Assembly: GCF_900142395.1 (NCBI RefSeq)
Contig: NZ_FRAS01000021.1
Location: forward strand, 1-64,000
Length of the DNA stretch: 64,000 bases
DNA from: Hymenobacter psychrotolerans DSM 18569
GTDB taxonomy: Bacteria > Bacteroidota > Bacteroidia > Cytophagales > Hymenobacteraceae
Reading direction: 5' to 3'
Shown: piece after piece, positions 1-6,517 of the stretch
Layout of the letters: every line of letters starts with the position of its first letter
How positions within the stretch are numbered: the first letter of the stretch is position 1
Notes under the pieces: generated by a model
Databases searched by the model: none
Told to the model about the DNA's origin: nothing
What the model saw: the letters and a program-made list of their open reading frames with translations, nothing else
Program-made: the position numbers and the translations under genes

Positions 1-342
1 ACCCGCTCTGCCTGCCGCCAGGCAGTGTACTGCGTCAGGACCTGGGTCTGGTGGGCCATACCCCGGCCGGCGTGGTGGTGGAGATGCCCCACAAGAAGCC
101 GCCGAAGCGGGAGTTGACCTTCGCTCAGCAGCTGTACAACCACTTGCTGAGCCCCTTACGCGTGGTCATCGAGCATGCCCACCGGAATGAAGCGCTTGCG
201 CATGGTACAGGACACGCTGCGCTTGCGCGGCCAGTGGCGGCGCGACACGGTCATCGTGGTCGCCTGCGGGCTGCACAACCTACGCGTGCGCAGTCCCCTG
301 CGCCTCTACGCGCCCGATAAATTCCCCAAACTGTCCGAATAA
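1..342 (+). pseudogene. IS5-like (DDE_Tnp_4 type) transposase, 3' part, frameshifted
   Basis: The window opens inside a transposase reading frame, so the 5' part lies outside. Frame 3 reads in from position 3 through MPHKKPPKRELTF and LLSPLRVVIEHAH to about position 180. The coding sense then continues one frame over as GMKRLRMVQDTLRLRGQW and stops at 340-342. Joined, the pieces match the C-terminal DDE region of IS5-group transposases, in which the third acidic residue sits in a V.(I/V)EH segment followed by KR.R. The join at about 178-184 is consistent with a 2-base deletion or 1-base insertion. No slippery run is seen there, so a mutation is likelier than programmed frameshifting. No terminal inverted repeat was identified downstream. 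Confidence 0.75.
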
Positions 343-374
343 GGTTTACTGTTCATTTAATTTTACTCACCTCA

Positions 375-746
375 ATGTCTGTATCGCCCGAGCAAATTCA
401 CAAAGCGTTTGAGTACGCTAAAAAAACATATGCCAATGAAATGTCAGCTTCTGAGGCAGCGAAATACTTAGCTAACCACTATAAGCTAAAAGAGTCAACT
501 GCATATGCATTCGTTTATGCATTCCTTAAAATGATGAGTGGACAAGTGTACAAGAGAGGCCTCAGTGTATATGCTACAAATTATTTTCTAGAGGGAATAT
601 CAGCTGATTTCGGTGCTGATAAGCTACAAAATGCGTTATCTGCTCTTATGCAGCATATAATCTATTACGAGGACGGCCATAAAACTAACATGCATAAACT
701 GCGTGGTGTACATCGAAGCCTGACAAAAGAAATAGCTAGTATGTAG
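375..746 (+). CDS. Small protein resembling the helical domain attached to some HNH nucleases
   Basis: A 123-residue, mostly alpha-helical soluble protein with no signal peptide or membrane segment. From memory of family patterns, the core (S.SEAAKYL, then YKRGLSVYATNYFLEGI, then DFG and a helix ending in HIIYYE) resembles the helical domain fused in front of HNH/McrA-type endonucleases, where a Y-x-R-x-(L/I)-(S/N) segment and an HI.YYE helix end recur. No HNH motif is present, so it would be a stand-alone domain. Its codons are AT-rich, unlike the flanking GC-rich DNA, and it sits directly behind a transposase remnant, which suggests recent transfer. Its function is unknown. The family assignment is tentative; the open frame, ATG start and protein-like composition are well supported. 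Confidence 0.6.
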   Translation: MSVSPEQIHKAFEYAKKTYANEMSASEAAKYLANHYKLKESTAYAFVYAFLKMMSGQVYKRGLSVYATNYFLEGISADFGADKLQNALSALMQHIIYYEDGHKTNMHKLRGVHRSLTKEIASM

Positions 747-882
747 CCAAAAGGCCGAGCGCCTGCGCCGCGTGCTCACCACCGACCCCGGCATGGGGGT
801 CTTCCGCCACGCCGACGCCGGCTACGAGCTGGCCCAGCAGGTAGCCCAGGAGCGCGGAGCGAAGATTCCGGGACGGGCGTAA
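745..882 (+). pseudogene. GC-rich 3' fragment of an unidentified gene
   Basis: Immediately after the AT-rich small gene, GC-rich DNA resumes with one open frame of about 45 codons that ends at a TAA at 880-882. It includes AERLRRVLTTDPGMGVFRH and ends KIPGRA. Codon bias resembles the host genes, and there is no start codon at the left edge. It looks like the C-terminal end of a resident gene whose front was replaced or cut off by the incoming AT-rich segment. I could not assign a family. The junction at about 745-755 marks one edge of the foreign patch. Confidence 0.35.
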
Positions 883-926
883 TAAAAAATAGTGTAAAGA
901 TTACGCTTGGTACTTAAAAAGTAAAC

Positions 927-1880
927 ATGATGAACATCTACATATCTTATAACCATGAGGATGCTGAATTTGCTCGTGAAATTGCTGACCGACTAAAAAA
1001 TAACGGGCATGATATCACTTTTGATGTAGAGAGCTTAGCGCCAGGCCAGGATTGGAGAAAAATTCTTTCAGATGGCCTTAAGATGGCTGATGCATTTGTT
1101 GCTCTCATATCAAAAAGTGCGGTTAACTCCTCATATGTATTAAGTGAAATCGGTGCTGCCAGAGCTTTTGCTCAATTAAATGGTAAAATGTTAGTAATTC
1201 CTATTTTACTTGATAATATTGATATTCCGCCAGTATTACGTGATATCATGGTGGCTAGATCTGACGATAGGAATGTAGATCATACTATTTTTGAAATTGA
1301 AAGAGCAATTACTGCATTTACTGGCGCAAGAGCTGCTGTCGAACAGAATGAGAGCGAAGTTGCTCAGAAGATAGAATATAATGCTCCAAAATATATAGAT
1401 GAAGCTATAAGTACATTGAAATCGGCAGAAAGTAGAAATCGTAATTTGGGAATAGGCTGGTATGTTGTTGGTTTTATATCTCTGGTTGGTGGTGCAGTTG
1501 CAGCATTTTTTACTATAGCTGAAGTTAGTTCTATGGCGAGTATAGAATGGGTTAGATTTGCATTGCTGACATTGAAAAATATTATTGTAATAGGTCTTTT
1601 AGGTGCTTGTGCAAAATATGCTTTTACTTTAGGTAGATCTTATGTTTCTGAAGAATTGAAATGTTCGGATAGACTTCATGCTATTTCATTCGGTAAATTT
1701 TTTCTACAGGTATATGGAGCAAAAGCAACATGGCCTGACCTAAAGGAAGCTTTTCAGCATTGGAATATAGATCGAAGTTCTTCGTTTAGTTCGCTAGATA
1801 CATCTAGCTTTGATCCTAAAGTTTTAGAGTCATTTTTAGAAGTGGCAAAATTGGTTGCGAACAAAAAGGATGGGAAATAA
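927..1880 (+). CDS. TIR-domain protein with two C-terminal membrane segments
   Basis: A 317-residue protein. Residues 2-135 form a TIR domain: it opens with the strand IYISYNHED, has a DWRKIL helix and carries an acidic residue (E74) in SSYVLSEIGAA, where TIR NADases place their catalytic glutamate. Residues about 174-196 and 210-233 are hydrophobic and predicted to be two membrane helices, followed by a cytosolic tail containing CSDRLHAISFGKF and EAFQHWN. TIR domains of bacterial immunity systems hydrolyse NAD+ or make cyclic ADP-ribose signals; a membrane-anchored TIR could be a sensor or an effector. A second TIR gene follows 28 bp downstream on the same strand, so the two are probably co-transcribed. 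DNA is strongly AT-rich. ATGs at 927 and 930 are both possible starts. The immunity role is inferred. Confidence 0.85.
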   Translation: MMNIYISYNHEDAEFAREIADRLKNNGHDITFDVESLAPGQDWRKILSDGLKMADAFVALISKSAVNSSYVLSEIGAARAFAQLNGKMLVIPILLDNIDIPPVLRDIMVARSDDRNVDHTIFEIERAITAFTGARAAVEQNESEVAQKIEYNAPKYIDEAISTLKSAESRNRNLGIGWYVVGFISLVGGAVAAFFTIAEVSSMASIEWVRFALLTLKNIIVIGLLGACAKYAFTLGRSYVSEELKCSDRLHAISFGKFFLQVYGAKATWPDLKEAFQHWNIDRSSSFSSLDTSSFDPKVLESFLEVAKLVANKKDGK

Positions 1881-1908
1881 CATCATTAAAACTGCATAAA
1901 CTAAGGTC

Positions 1909-2835
1909 ATGACTTCAACATACTACTACTCGCAAGTAGCAAAACTGGAAAAAGAAAGTGCTGAGTTGCAGAAGAAGATTGCAGACGAAACCAAGAGAGA
2001 TATTGATAAACAAAAGGAAATAGAGTCAATAAATAGATCTATTACATCAACCACTTCTATTTCAACTTTACAAAGTAAGCAGAGTCAAATACGTAGTAAG
2101 CAAAATGATCTAGTAAGTATAAGGACAAGAATTGCTGATCATCATAGGAAGCTTGCTGAGAAGTCTGCCGCTATTGCAACTAATAGACAGCTAGCTATAA
2201 AGGAACAGCAAGCAGAACGTAAAAAGCAACAGGATGCCGAAAAGAGGGAGATTGATAAGCAAAGCAAAATACAACAATCAGAGCGGGAGAAGTTAAAAAG
2301 AGAACAAGATGATTATAGAAGGAGTTTGCAATTTGATATTGATGAGCAGAAGAGGTTGCTGAATCAACTTGTAGAAGCCAGTTACACTCCTAATGATAGT
2401 TTTATTTCATTAAATGATGAGGTTAAACAGTACGACTTGTTTATATCTCATGCTTCAGAAGATAAAGAAGAGTTTGTAAGACCACTGGCTGAAAAGCTAA
2501 CTGCATCAGGAATTGAAGTCTGGTACGACGAATATTCTATGAGGATTGGTGATAGTTTGCGCAGAAAAATAGATGAAGGGCTGAAAAGCTCTAGGTTTGG
2601 CCTAGTTATCTTGTCGTCTAATTTTTTTAAGAAAAATTGGCCTCAGCACGAACTAGATGGGCTTGTTGCAAGAGAAATGCGTGGGACAAAGGTGATTCTT
2701 CCAATCTGGCATAAAGTCACTAGAGACGAAGTTGTAGCACAAAGCCCAACTCTTGCAGACAAAGTCGCATTAAATTCATCTATACATAGTTTAGACGATA
2801 TAGTAAAAGAGCTGAAGACATTGTTGGATAATTGA
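1909..2835 (+). CDS. Coiled-coil protein with C-terminal TIR domain
   Basis: A 308-residue protein. Residues about 10-155 are rich in K, E, Q, R and D with heptad-like spacing and form a long predicted coiled coil. Residues 174-305 are a TIR domain: YDLFISHASEDKEEF, then VWYDEYSMRIGDSL, then NFFKKNWPQHELDGL, in which E248 occupies the usual NADase glutamate position, and a final ILPIWHKV strand. It belongs to the TIR_2-type bacterial group. The coiled coil could drive the oligomerisation that activates TIR enzymes. It lies 28 bp behind the TIR-membrane gene and shares its AT-rich composition. No signal peptide is visible, so it should be cytosolic. An NAD-consuming defence role is inferred from the family, not shown. 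Confidence 0.85.
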   Translation: MTSTYYYSQVAKLEKESAELQKKIADETKRDIDKQKEIESINRSITSTTSISTLQSKQSQIRSKQNDLVSIRTRIADHHRKLAEKSAAIATNRQLAIKEQQAERKKQQDAEKREIDKQSKIQQSEREKLKREQDDYRRSLQFDIDEQKRLLNQLVEASYTPNDSFISLNDEVKQYDLFISHASEDKEEFVRPLAEKLTASGIEVWYDEYSMRIGDSLRRKIDEGLKSSRFGLVILSSNFFKKNWPQHELDGLVAREMRGTKVILPIWHKVTRDEVVAQSPTLADKVALNSSIHSLDDIVKELKTLLDN

Positions 2836-3040
2836 CATCTCAACTGGTGCGAGTCTGTTGCTCTTGCCCTTGTTACCCCATTGCATCTTACTCAACAAAC
2901 TAATACAACGCCGCCCGAGCCCCGCTCCGGTGGCGTTGCTCGTTCTAACCCCCCAACAACAAAAAAGCAAAACCCCCACTTCCGTTGTTTATCACCCTGC
3001 ACCGGCACATCACCGGCGCGCGAACCAAACAACGCAACTT
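2836..3040. other. Intergenic boundary of the AT-rich patch, with a hairpin
   Basis: No gene is visible. Base composition switches here from AT-rich to GC-rich at about 2880-2910. An imperfect hairpin with 14-base arms (12 pairs) lies at 2906-2938 (CAACGCC..GGCGTTG). It is not followed by a T-run on the plus strand, so it is a doubtful terminator, but it may end the TIR transcript or mark an insertion edge. Confidence 0.4.
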
Positions 3041-3766
3041 ATGAACATCGGAATCATCGGCGCCGGCCACATCGGCAGCGCCCTCGCCGGGCGGCTCACC
3101 AGCCTCGGCCATTCGGTTTACATTGCCAATTCCCGCGGCCCCGAGACGCTGCAGGACCTGGCCCGGAAAACGGGCGCTACGCCCGTCACGACTGAGGAAG
3201 CGGCCCAGCGCGGCACCGACCTTATCGTGGTGACCATCCCGCTCAAGAAAATTCCCGACCTGCCTAAAGACCTCTTCAAAGATGTGCCGGCCGAGACGCC
3301 CATCATCGATACCAGCAACTACTACCCCATGCTGCGCGACGGCCAGCTGCCGGAGCTGGAAACCGGCGACCTGACCGAAAGCGGCTGGGTGCAGCAGCAC
3401 CTGGGCCGCCCCGTCGTGAAGGTGTTCAACAACATCCTCGCCGACCACCTTGCCCAGCCCGGGAAGCCCGCCGGCACGCCCGGCCGCGTTGCCCTGCCCG
3501 TGGCCTCGGATGATGCCGCCGCCAAGCGAAAGGTAATGCAGCTGGTAGAGGAGCTGGGCTACGACGCCATCGACGCGGGCACGTTGCGCGAATCGTGGCG
3601 GCAGCAGCCCGGTGGCCCCATCTACTGCAACGATTTGCCCGCCGACAAGCTGCGTGAGCAGCTGGCCAGCCTCGGCACCGAGCGCACGCCGGAGCAGCAC
3701 GCCGGGTTCCTGGCTAACCAGGCCAAGCAGGAGCAGGCCATGGCCGCGCAGGGCATCAAGCTGTAG
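3041..3766 (+). CDS. NAD(P)-binding oxidoreductase (F420_oxidored-like fold)
   Basis: A 241-residue cytosolic protein. It starts with a Rossmann dinucleotide-binding loop, MNIGIIGAGHIGSALAGRL (GxGxxG), followed by a second strand ending in ANSRG, typical of NADPH-preferring enzymes of the NADP oxidoreductase, coenzyme F420-dependent family. DTSNYY and VVKVFNNI are the later conserved strands of this group. Many Bacteroidetes members have no known substrate and probably do not use F420. The start at 3041 was chosen because it places the glycine-rich loop at the N-terminus; upstream codons lack conservation signs. It is the first gene of host-like composition after the TIR patch and appears monocistronic. 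Confidence 0.85.
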   Translation: MNIGIIGAGHIGSALAGRLTSLGHSVYIANSRGPETLQDLARKTGATPVTTEEAAQRGTDLIVVTIPLKKIPDLPKDLFKDVPAETPIIDTSNYYPMLRDGQLPELETGDLTESGWVQQHLGRPVVKVFNNILADHLAQPGKPAGTPGRVALPVASDDAAAKRKVMQLVEELGYDAIDAGTLRESWRQQPGGPIYCNDLPADKLREQLASLGTERTPEQHAGFLANQAKQEQAMAAQGIKL

Positions 3767-3796
3767 CAGCTGCCAGCCGGAAAGACCGGCAATAGT

Positions 3797-3908
3797 AAAG
3801 GCCGTCATGCCGAGCTTGCCGAAGCATCTCTACCTCTGGCTAATCAACAGGCCTGGCACAGCTCCGAAGCGGTAGAGACGCTTCGACAAGTTCAGCATGA
3901 CGGCCTTT
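3797..3908. repeat. Dispersed palindromic (REP/MITE-like) element, copy 1
   Basis: Two imperfect inverted arms of about 36 bases flank a 37-base centre. The left arm at 3798-3834 contains GTCATGCCGAG and GCCGAAGCATCTC. The right arm at 3871-3908 contains GGTAGAGACGCTTCG and CAGCATGACGG. A related element with the same arm core (GTCATGC, CCGAAGCATCTC) lies at 36332-36429. It is non-coding and sits downstream of the oxidoreductase gene, where it could also act as a transcript end structure. Confidence 0.75.
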
Positions 3909-4038
3909 GTTGGTCCGCCACTGCCGCACCAGCGGCAACCCGATACTGCGCCGCCCCGGGAAACCAGGGCGGCGCTTTCGTTTCAGGCAGCTGCCCCAAA
4001 GCCCCAGCCTCAAACAGCCTCGGCCGAAGCTGTAGCGC

Positions 4039-4332
4039 ACCCGTCATTGCCTGTCGCGGGAGTGTCAACGGCCATAGCGCAGGCGGCAAACCCTATTGCG
4101 CATCTGGCAATGGCCGTTGTGCACCTGACATTGCCTGTTGCGCTGGTGGCAATGCTCATTGTACAAGTGGCAAAGCGTATTGCCTTGGTGGCAAAGCGTT
4201 TTGCAGAGGTGGCAATGCGTACGGTAGGCCTGACAATGCACATGGCAGAGGTGACAATGAGCATGGCAGGGGTGACAATGCACATGGCACAGGTGGCAAT
4301 GCCTATTGCGCACCTGACAAGGCCTGTTGCAT
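4039..4332. repeat. 21-bp degenerate tandem repeat array, about 14 units
   Basis: Fourteen consecutive 21-base units can be aligned, with the approximate consensus GGTGGCAATGCXXATTGCGCA. Units start at 4039 and every 21 bases thereafter up to 4312; the middle units (4144-4311) are best conserved. Because 21 is a multiple of three, several frames stay open. The plus strand (3897-4346) would give a hydrophobic heptad like VAMPIAHL. One minus-strand frame (4065-4313) would give a Cys/His heptad such as HCHLCHV. None has a recognisable domain, so coding is not claimed. The stretch 3909-4038 before it and 4333-4435 after it show no other feature. Confidence 0.8.
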
Positions 4333-4435
4333 GCGTGCCGGGCTGATGTCGTAACAACGTTTCCCGATATCCCGCCAGTTAATCCTGAACCGAGGCCGGC
4401 AGCCTTGGCGTATCCTGCATATCGGGCTGATTGGG

Positions 4436-4699
4436 TTGCTGAACCGCTATGTGTTCGGTCCCTCCGATACCAGGCTGCTCGTCGGCTCGTTCGGGGCCTC
4501 GTCGGTGCTGCTGGGCGTGCTGCTACTGCTGGCCGTGGTGCTGGTCTTCAGCAACATCACCGCCACCCGCAGCTATTCTGCCAACAGGCACTGGTACAAC
4601 GTGTGGCGGCGGTATTCGTGGCAGAGCTGCTTCCGGCTGCTCTGCGGCGTTCCGAAGCGGAATAACGGCCTGGGCCCATACGTGCTGGCGGCACCTTAG
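4436..4699 (+). CDS. Small hypothetical membrane protein
   Basis: An 87-codon frame with a TTG start (a GTG at 4451 is an alternative). The protein has one strong hydrophobic segment at residues about 14-38 (SFGASSVLLGVLLLLAVVLV) followed by a basic, Trp/Tyr-rich tail. No family was recognised. It is followed 25 bp downstream by another hypothetical membrane protein on the same strand, and the pair may be one unit. Coding status is uncertain because there is no ATG start and the repeat array lies just upstream. Confidence 0.35.
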   Translation: MLNRYVFGPSDTRLLVGSFGASSVLLGVLLLLAVVLVFSNITATRSYSANRHWYNVWRRYSWQSCFRLLCGVPKRNNGLGPYVLAAP

Positions 4700-4724
4700 C
4701 GGCCGCTAGCACGTATGCCGGGCT

Positions 4725-5171
4725 ATGCATCCTATTGTACCCTGGCTTCCGCTGTTGTTTGTACCTGCTTTCGGGGCGTTCTGGTGTTTGGTCGTCTTCC
4801 TGATTTCCCGCATGGGCTGGAGCCGCCTGGCCAGTATGTATGCCGTGGCCGGAGTGCCCGCCACCGTAGACCGGGAAACCCTTACTTACCTGCTGATTGG
4901 TACGGCGAACTACAAAAACGCCGCCCGGGCCGGGATTACCCCGCAGGGTCTGTACCTGACTACCTGGGCGATATTCTTTGTGGGGCACCCGCCGCTGTTG
5001 CTGCCGTGGTCGGCATTTGGGCCGGTGCAGGAGCACACGTTTCTGTGGTCTACTCCCTACACCACCGCCATTCGCTGCGGGACTGTTACTGTCAGTTTCC
5101 GCTTCAGCAGCAAGCGGCTGCGGGCGGCACTGGCTTCCCTGGAGCCCGTGCCGCCGCAGCCCGGCTCGTAG
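4725..5171 (+). CDS. Hypothetical membrane-anchored protein
   Basis: A 148-residue protein with an N-terminal hydrophobic segment (residues about 5-28, ending CLVVFLISRMGW) and possibly a second around residues 78-95 (LTTWAIFFVGHPPLLLPWSAF). The remaining chain is soluble with a C-terminal basic stretch, FRFSSKRLRAAL. The pattern of a membrane helix followed by a small domain with RAGITPQGLYL resembles conserved hypothetical proteins of Cytophagales whose function is unknown. The ATG at 4725 was used. Its stop lies only 2 bases from the end of the convergent NmrA-like gene. Confidence 0.55.
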   Translation: MHPIVPWLPLLFVPAFGAFWCLVVFLISRMGWSRLASMYAVAGVPATVDRETLTYLLIGTANYKNAARAGITPQGLYLTTWAIFFVGHPPLLLPWSAFGPVQEHTFLWSTPYTTAIRCGTVTVSFRFSSKRLRAALASLEPVPPQPGS

Positions 5172-5172
5172 G

Positions 5173-6120
5173 CTATAGTCCGCGCTTTTCGGCCAGCAGC
5201 TCCCGCACCGTGGTGTAGCGAATATCCGGGTAGCGCGCGTTGTCCAGGGCTTCCAGCTTGGCCTGCCCGCTGAGCATATTGTGCAGGTACTGCATGCCCT
5301 GCCACGGCGGAAACACCTCCGTAGGGGAGGGGGCCAGGGTTTTGGTCAGCTTGATCATGGTGCCCAAAAAGCCCAGGCTGCCGACCCGCAGCAATTTAAA
5401 CGGCTGCCCGGTAGCTGCCGAAACGCTGGCCTGCAGGCCCCGGATACTTTGCACATCACCGGCCACGCGCAGGTAGCGGGGCGTGGTCGGGTCGAGGGCG
5501 GCGGCGGCAGTGAAGGCGGCCGTATCTACCATGGTGGTGAAGTCGAGCAGCTGGTCGGCGTCGCCCCAGTACACGATGCGCCCGATTCCGGGCTGCACCA
5601 GCGGCGCCTGGCCTTTCAGCAGCTCCATAAACATGCCGTTCAGGATGGAAGTAGCCTGAATCGGAGCCTGATCGAGCCGCCGGTGAAACTCGCGGCGCAA
5701 ATCGAAGTTGCGGTTGGCGCCTTCGGGCAGGCGGGTGAAGTCGGCGGAGAAGTCTGACGGAATGAAGCGGGGCACGCCTGCTGCCACGGCCGCTTCCAGC
5801 AGCTGGGTCTGGGCGTCCACAATCACCGCCCGCAACCCCGACAGCGCCGAAACCACGCAGCTGGCGCCGGTGCAGGCCTGGGTTAGCTGGGCTTTGTTGT
5901 CGTACTCCACTTCCACTACCTCCACGCCCTGCAGCTGCAGCGAAGCGGCTTCGGCCTTGCCGCGGGCGCCGGGGCGCACCAGAGCCCGCACGGCGGCTCC
6001 GCGCAGGCGCAGGTGGTGCGCAATCAACAGGCCGAGCGCGCCGGTGGCGCCGGCCAGTACAATAGTAGCGGGTGCAGAATGTATGGTGCCCGTGGGCTGG
6101 CTATGGGGTTCTATCGACAT
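5173..6120 (-). CDS. NmrA/isoflavone reductase-like NAD(P)H-dependent oxidoreductase
   Basis: A 315-residue atypical short-chain dehydrogenase. The N-terminus carries the NmrA-family glycine motif IVLAGATGALG (residues about 19-29), then an LVRPG strand end that marks NADPH preference, and the conserved FIPSDFSADF segment seen in isoflavone and aromatic-alcohol reductases. The substrate is unknown. The start at 6120 (MSIEPH) was preferred over an upstream in-frame ATG at 6198 because the additional 26 residues look non-conserved. It is convergent with the hypothetical gene ending at 5171. It is a soluble cytosolic enzyme and no operon partner is visible. Confidence 0.8.
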   Translation of the reverse strand: MSIEPHSQPTGTIHSAPATIVLAGATGALGLLIAHHLRLRGAAVRALVRPGARGKAEAASLQLQGVEVVEVEYDNKAQLTQACTGASCVVSALSGLRAVIVDAQTQLLEAAVAAGVPRFIPSDFSADFTRLPEGANRNFDLRREFHRRLDQAPIQATSILNGMFMELLKGQAPLVQPGIGRIVYWGDADQLLDFTTMVDTAAFTAAAALDPTTPRYLRVAGDVQSIRGLQASVSAATGQPFKLLRVGSLGFLGTMIKLTKTLAPSPTEVFPPWQGMQYLHNMLSGQAKLEALDNARYPDIRYTTVRELLAEKRGL

Positions 6121-6517
6121 CAGCGAAGAGGGTGTACGTAGTTCCGGTGCGCCTTGCAGAGGGGAAGGATTGCCGGCGGATGGCAGTAGTACCGGCAACA
6201 GCGCCCGAATGTTGTCACCACCCCAGCTTGTCAGTTTCCAGCTACTCCGCGGCGCGGCGAAGACGCTGTAGGCGCTGCCTCACTAGTGTCAGTCAAATGG
6301 GGGATATAGTGGTATATGTTTCAATAAATTATAAATAAAAGACAATTGCGATTGACAATGATGTCTGATAACGGTATCTTCCTGTTCTTTTTCAGGTAGT
6401 GCCTGCCGGCACTTGCTCAACTGAAAACGCTGCCCGCACCTCCTCTGCTCCGCTGCAGAAGCATTCCTTGTCTGGTGCCTCTGTCTGCCACCGCCACCAC
6501 CGGCCCCCTCACCTTCT
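6121..6517. other. Intergenic region with an AT-rich promoter-like core
   Basis: This 397-bp gap separates divergent genes. Positions about 6290-6400 are clearly AT-rich (GATATAGTGGTATATG, TAAATTATAAATA) within GC-rich surroundings and probably hold the promoter for the gene starting at 6518. No perfect Bacteroidetes TTTG/TAnnTTTG pair was found. I see no RNA gene. Confidence 0.35.

Noticed and set aside
1..342. Programmed frameshift in the transposase
   Set aside because: No slippery run occurs at the join near 180, and the shift lies late in the gene, after the catalytic region has begun; a decay mutation is simpler.
2945..3808. Long minus-strand open frame over the NAD(P)-binding oxidoreductase
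   Set aside because: It is antisense to a gene with a clear Rossmann motif and shows Gly/Val/Arg-rich shadow composition typical of GC-rich DNA.
4065..4313. Minus-strand Cys/His-rich protein like a metallothionein
   Set aside because: The frame exists because the 21-bp repeat preserves frames; there is no conserved domain, and the other frames stay open equally well.
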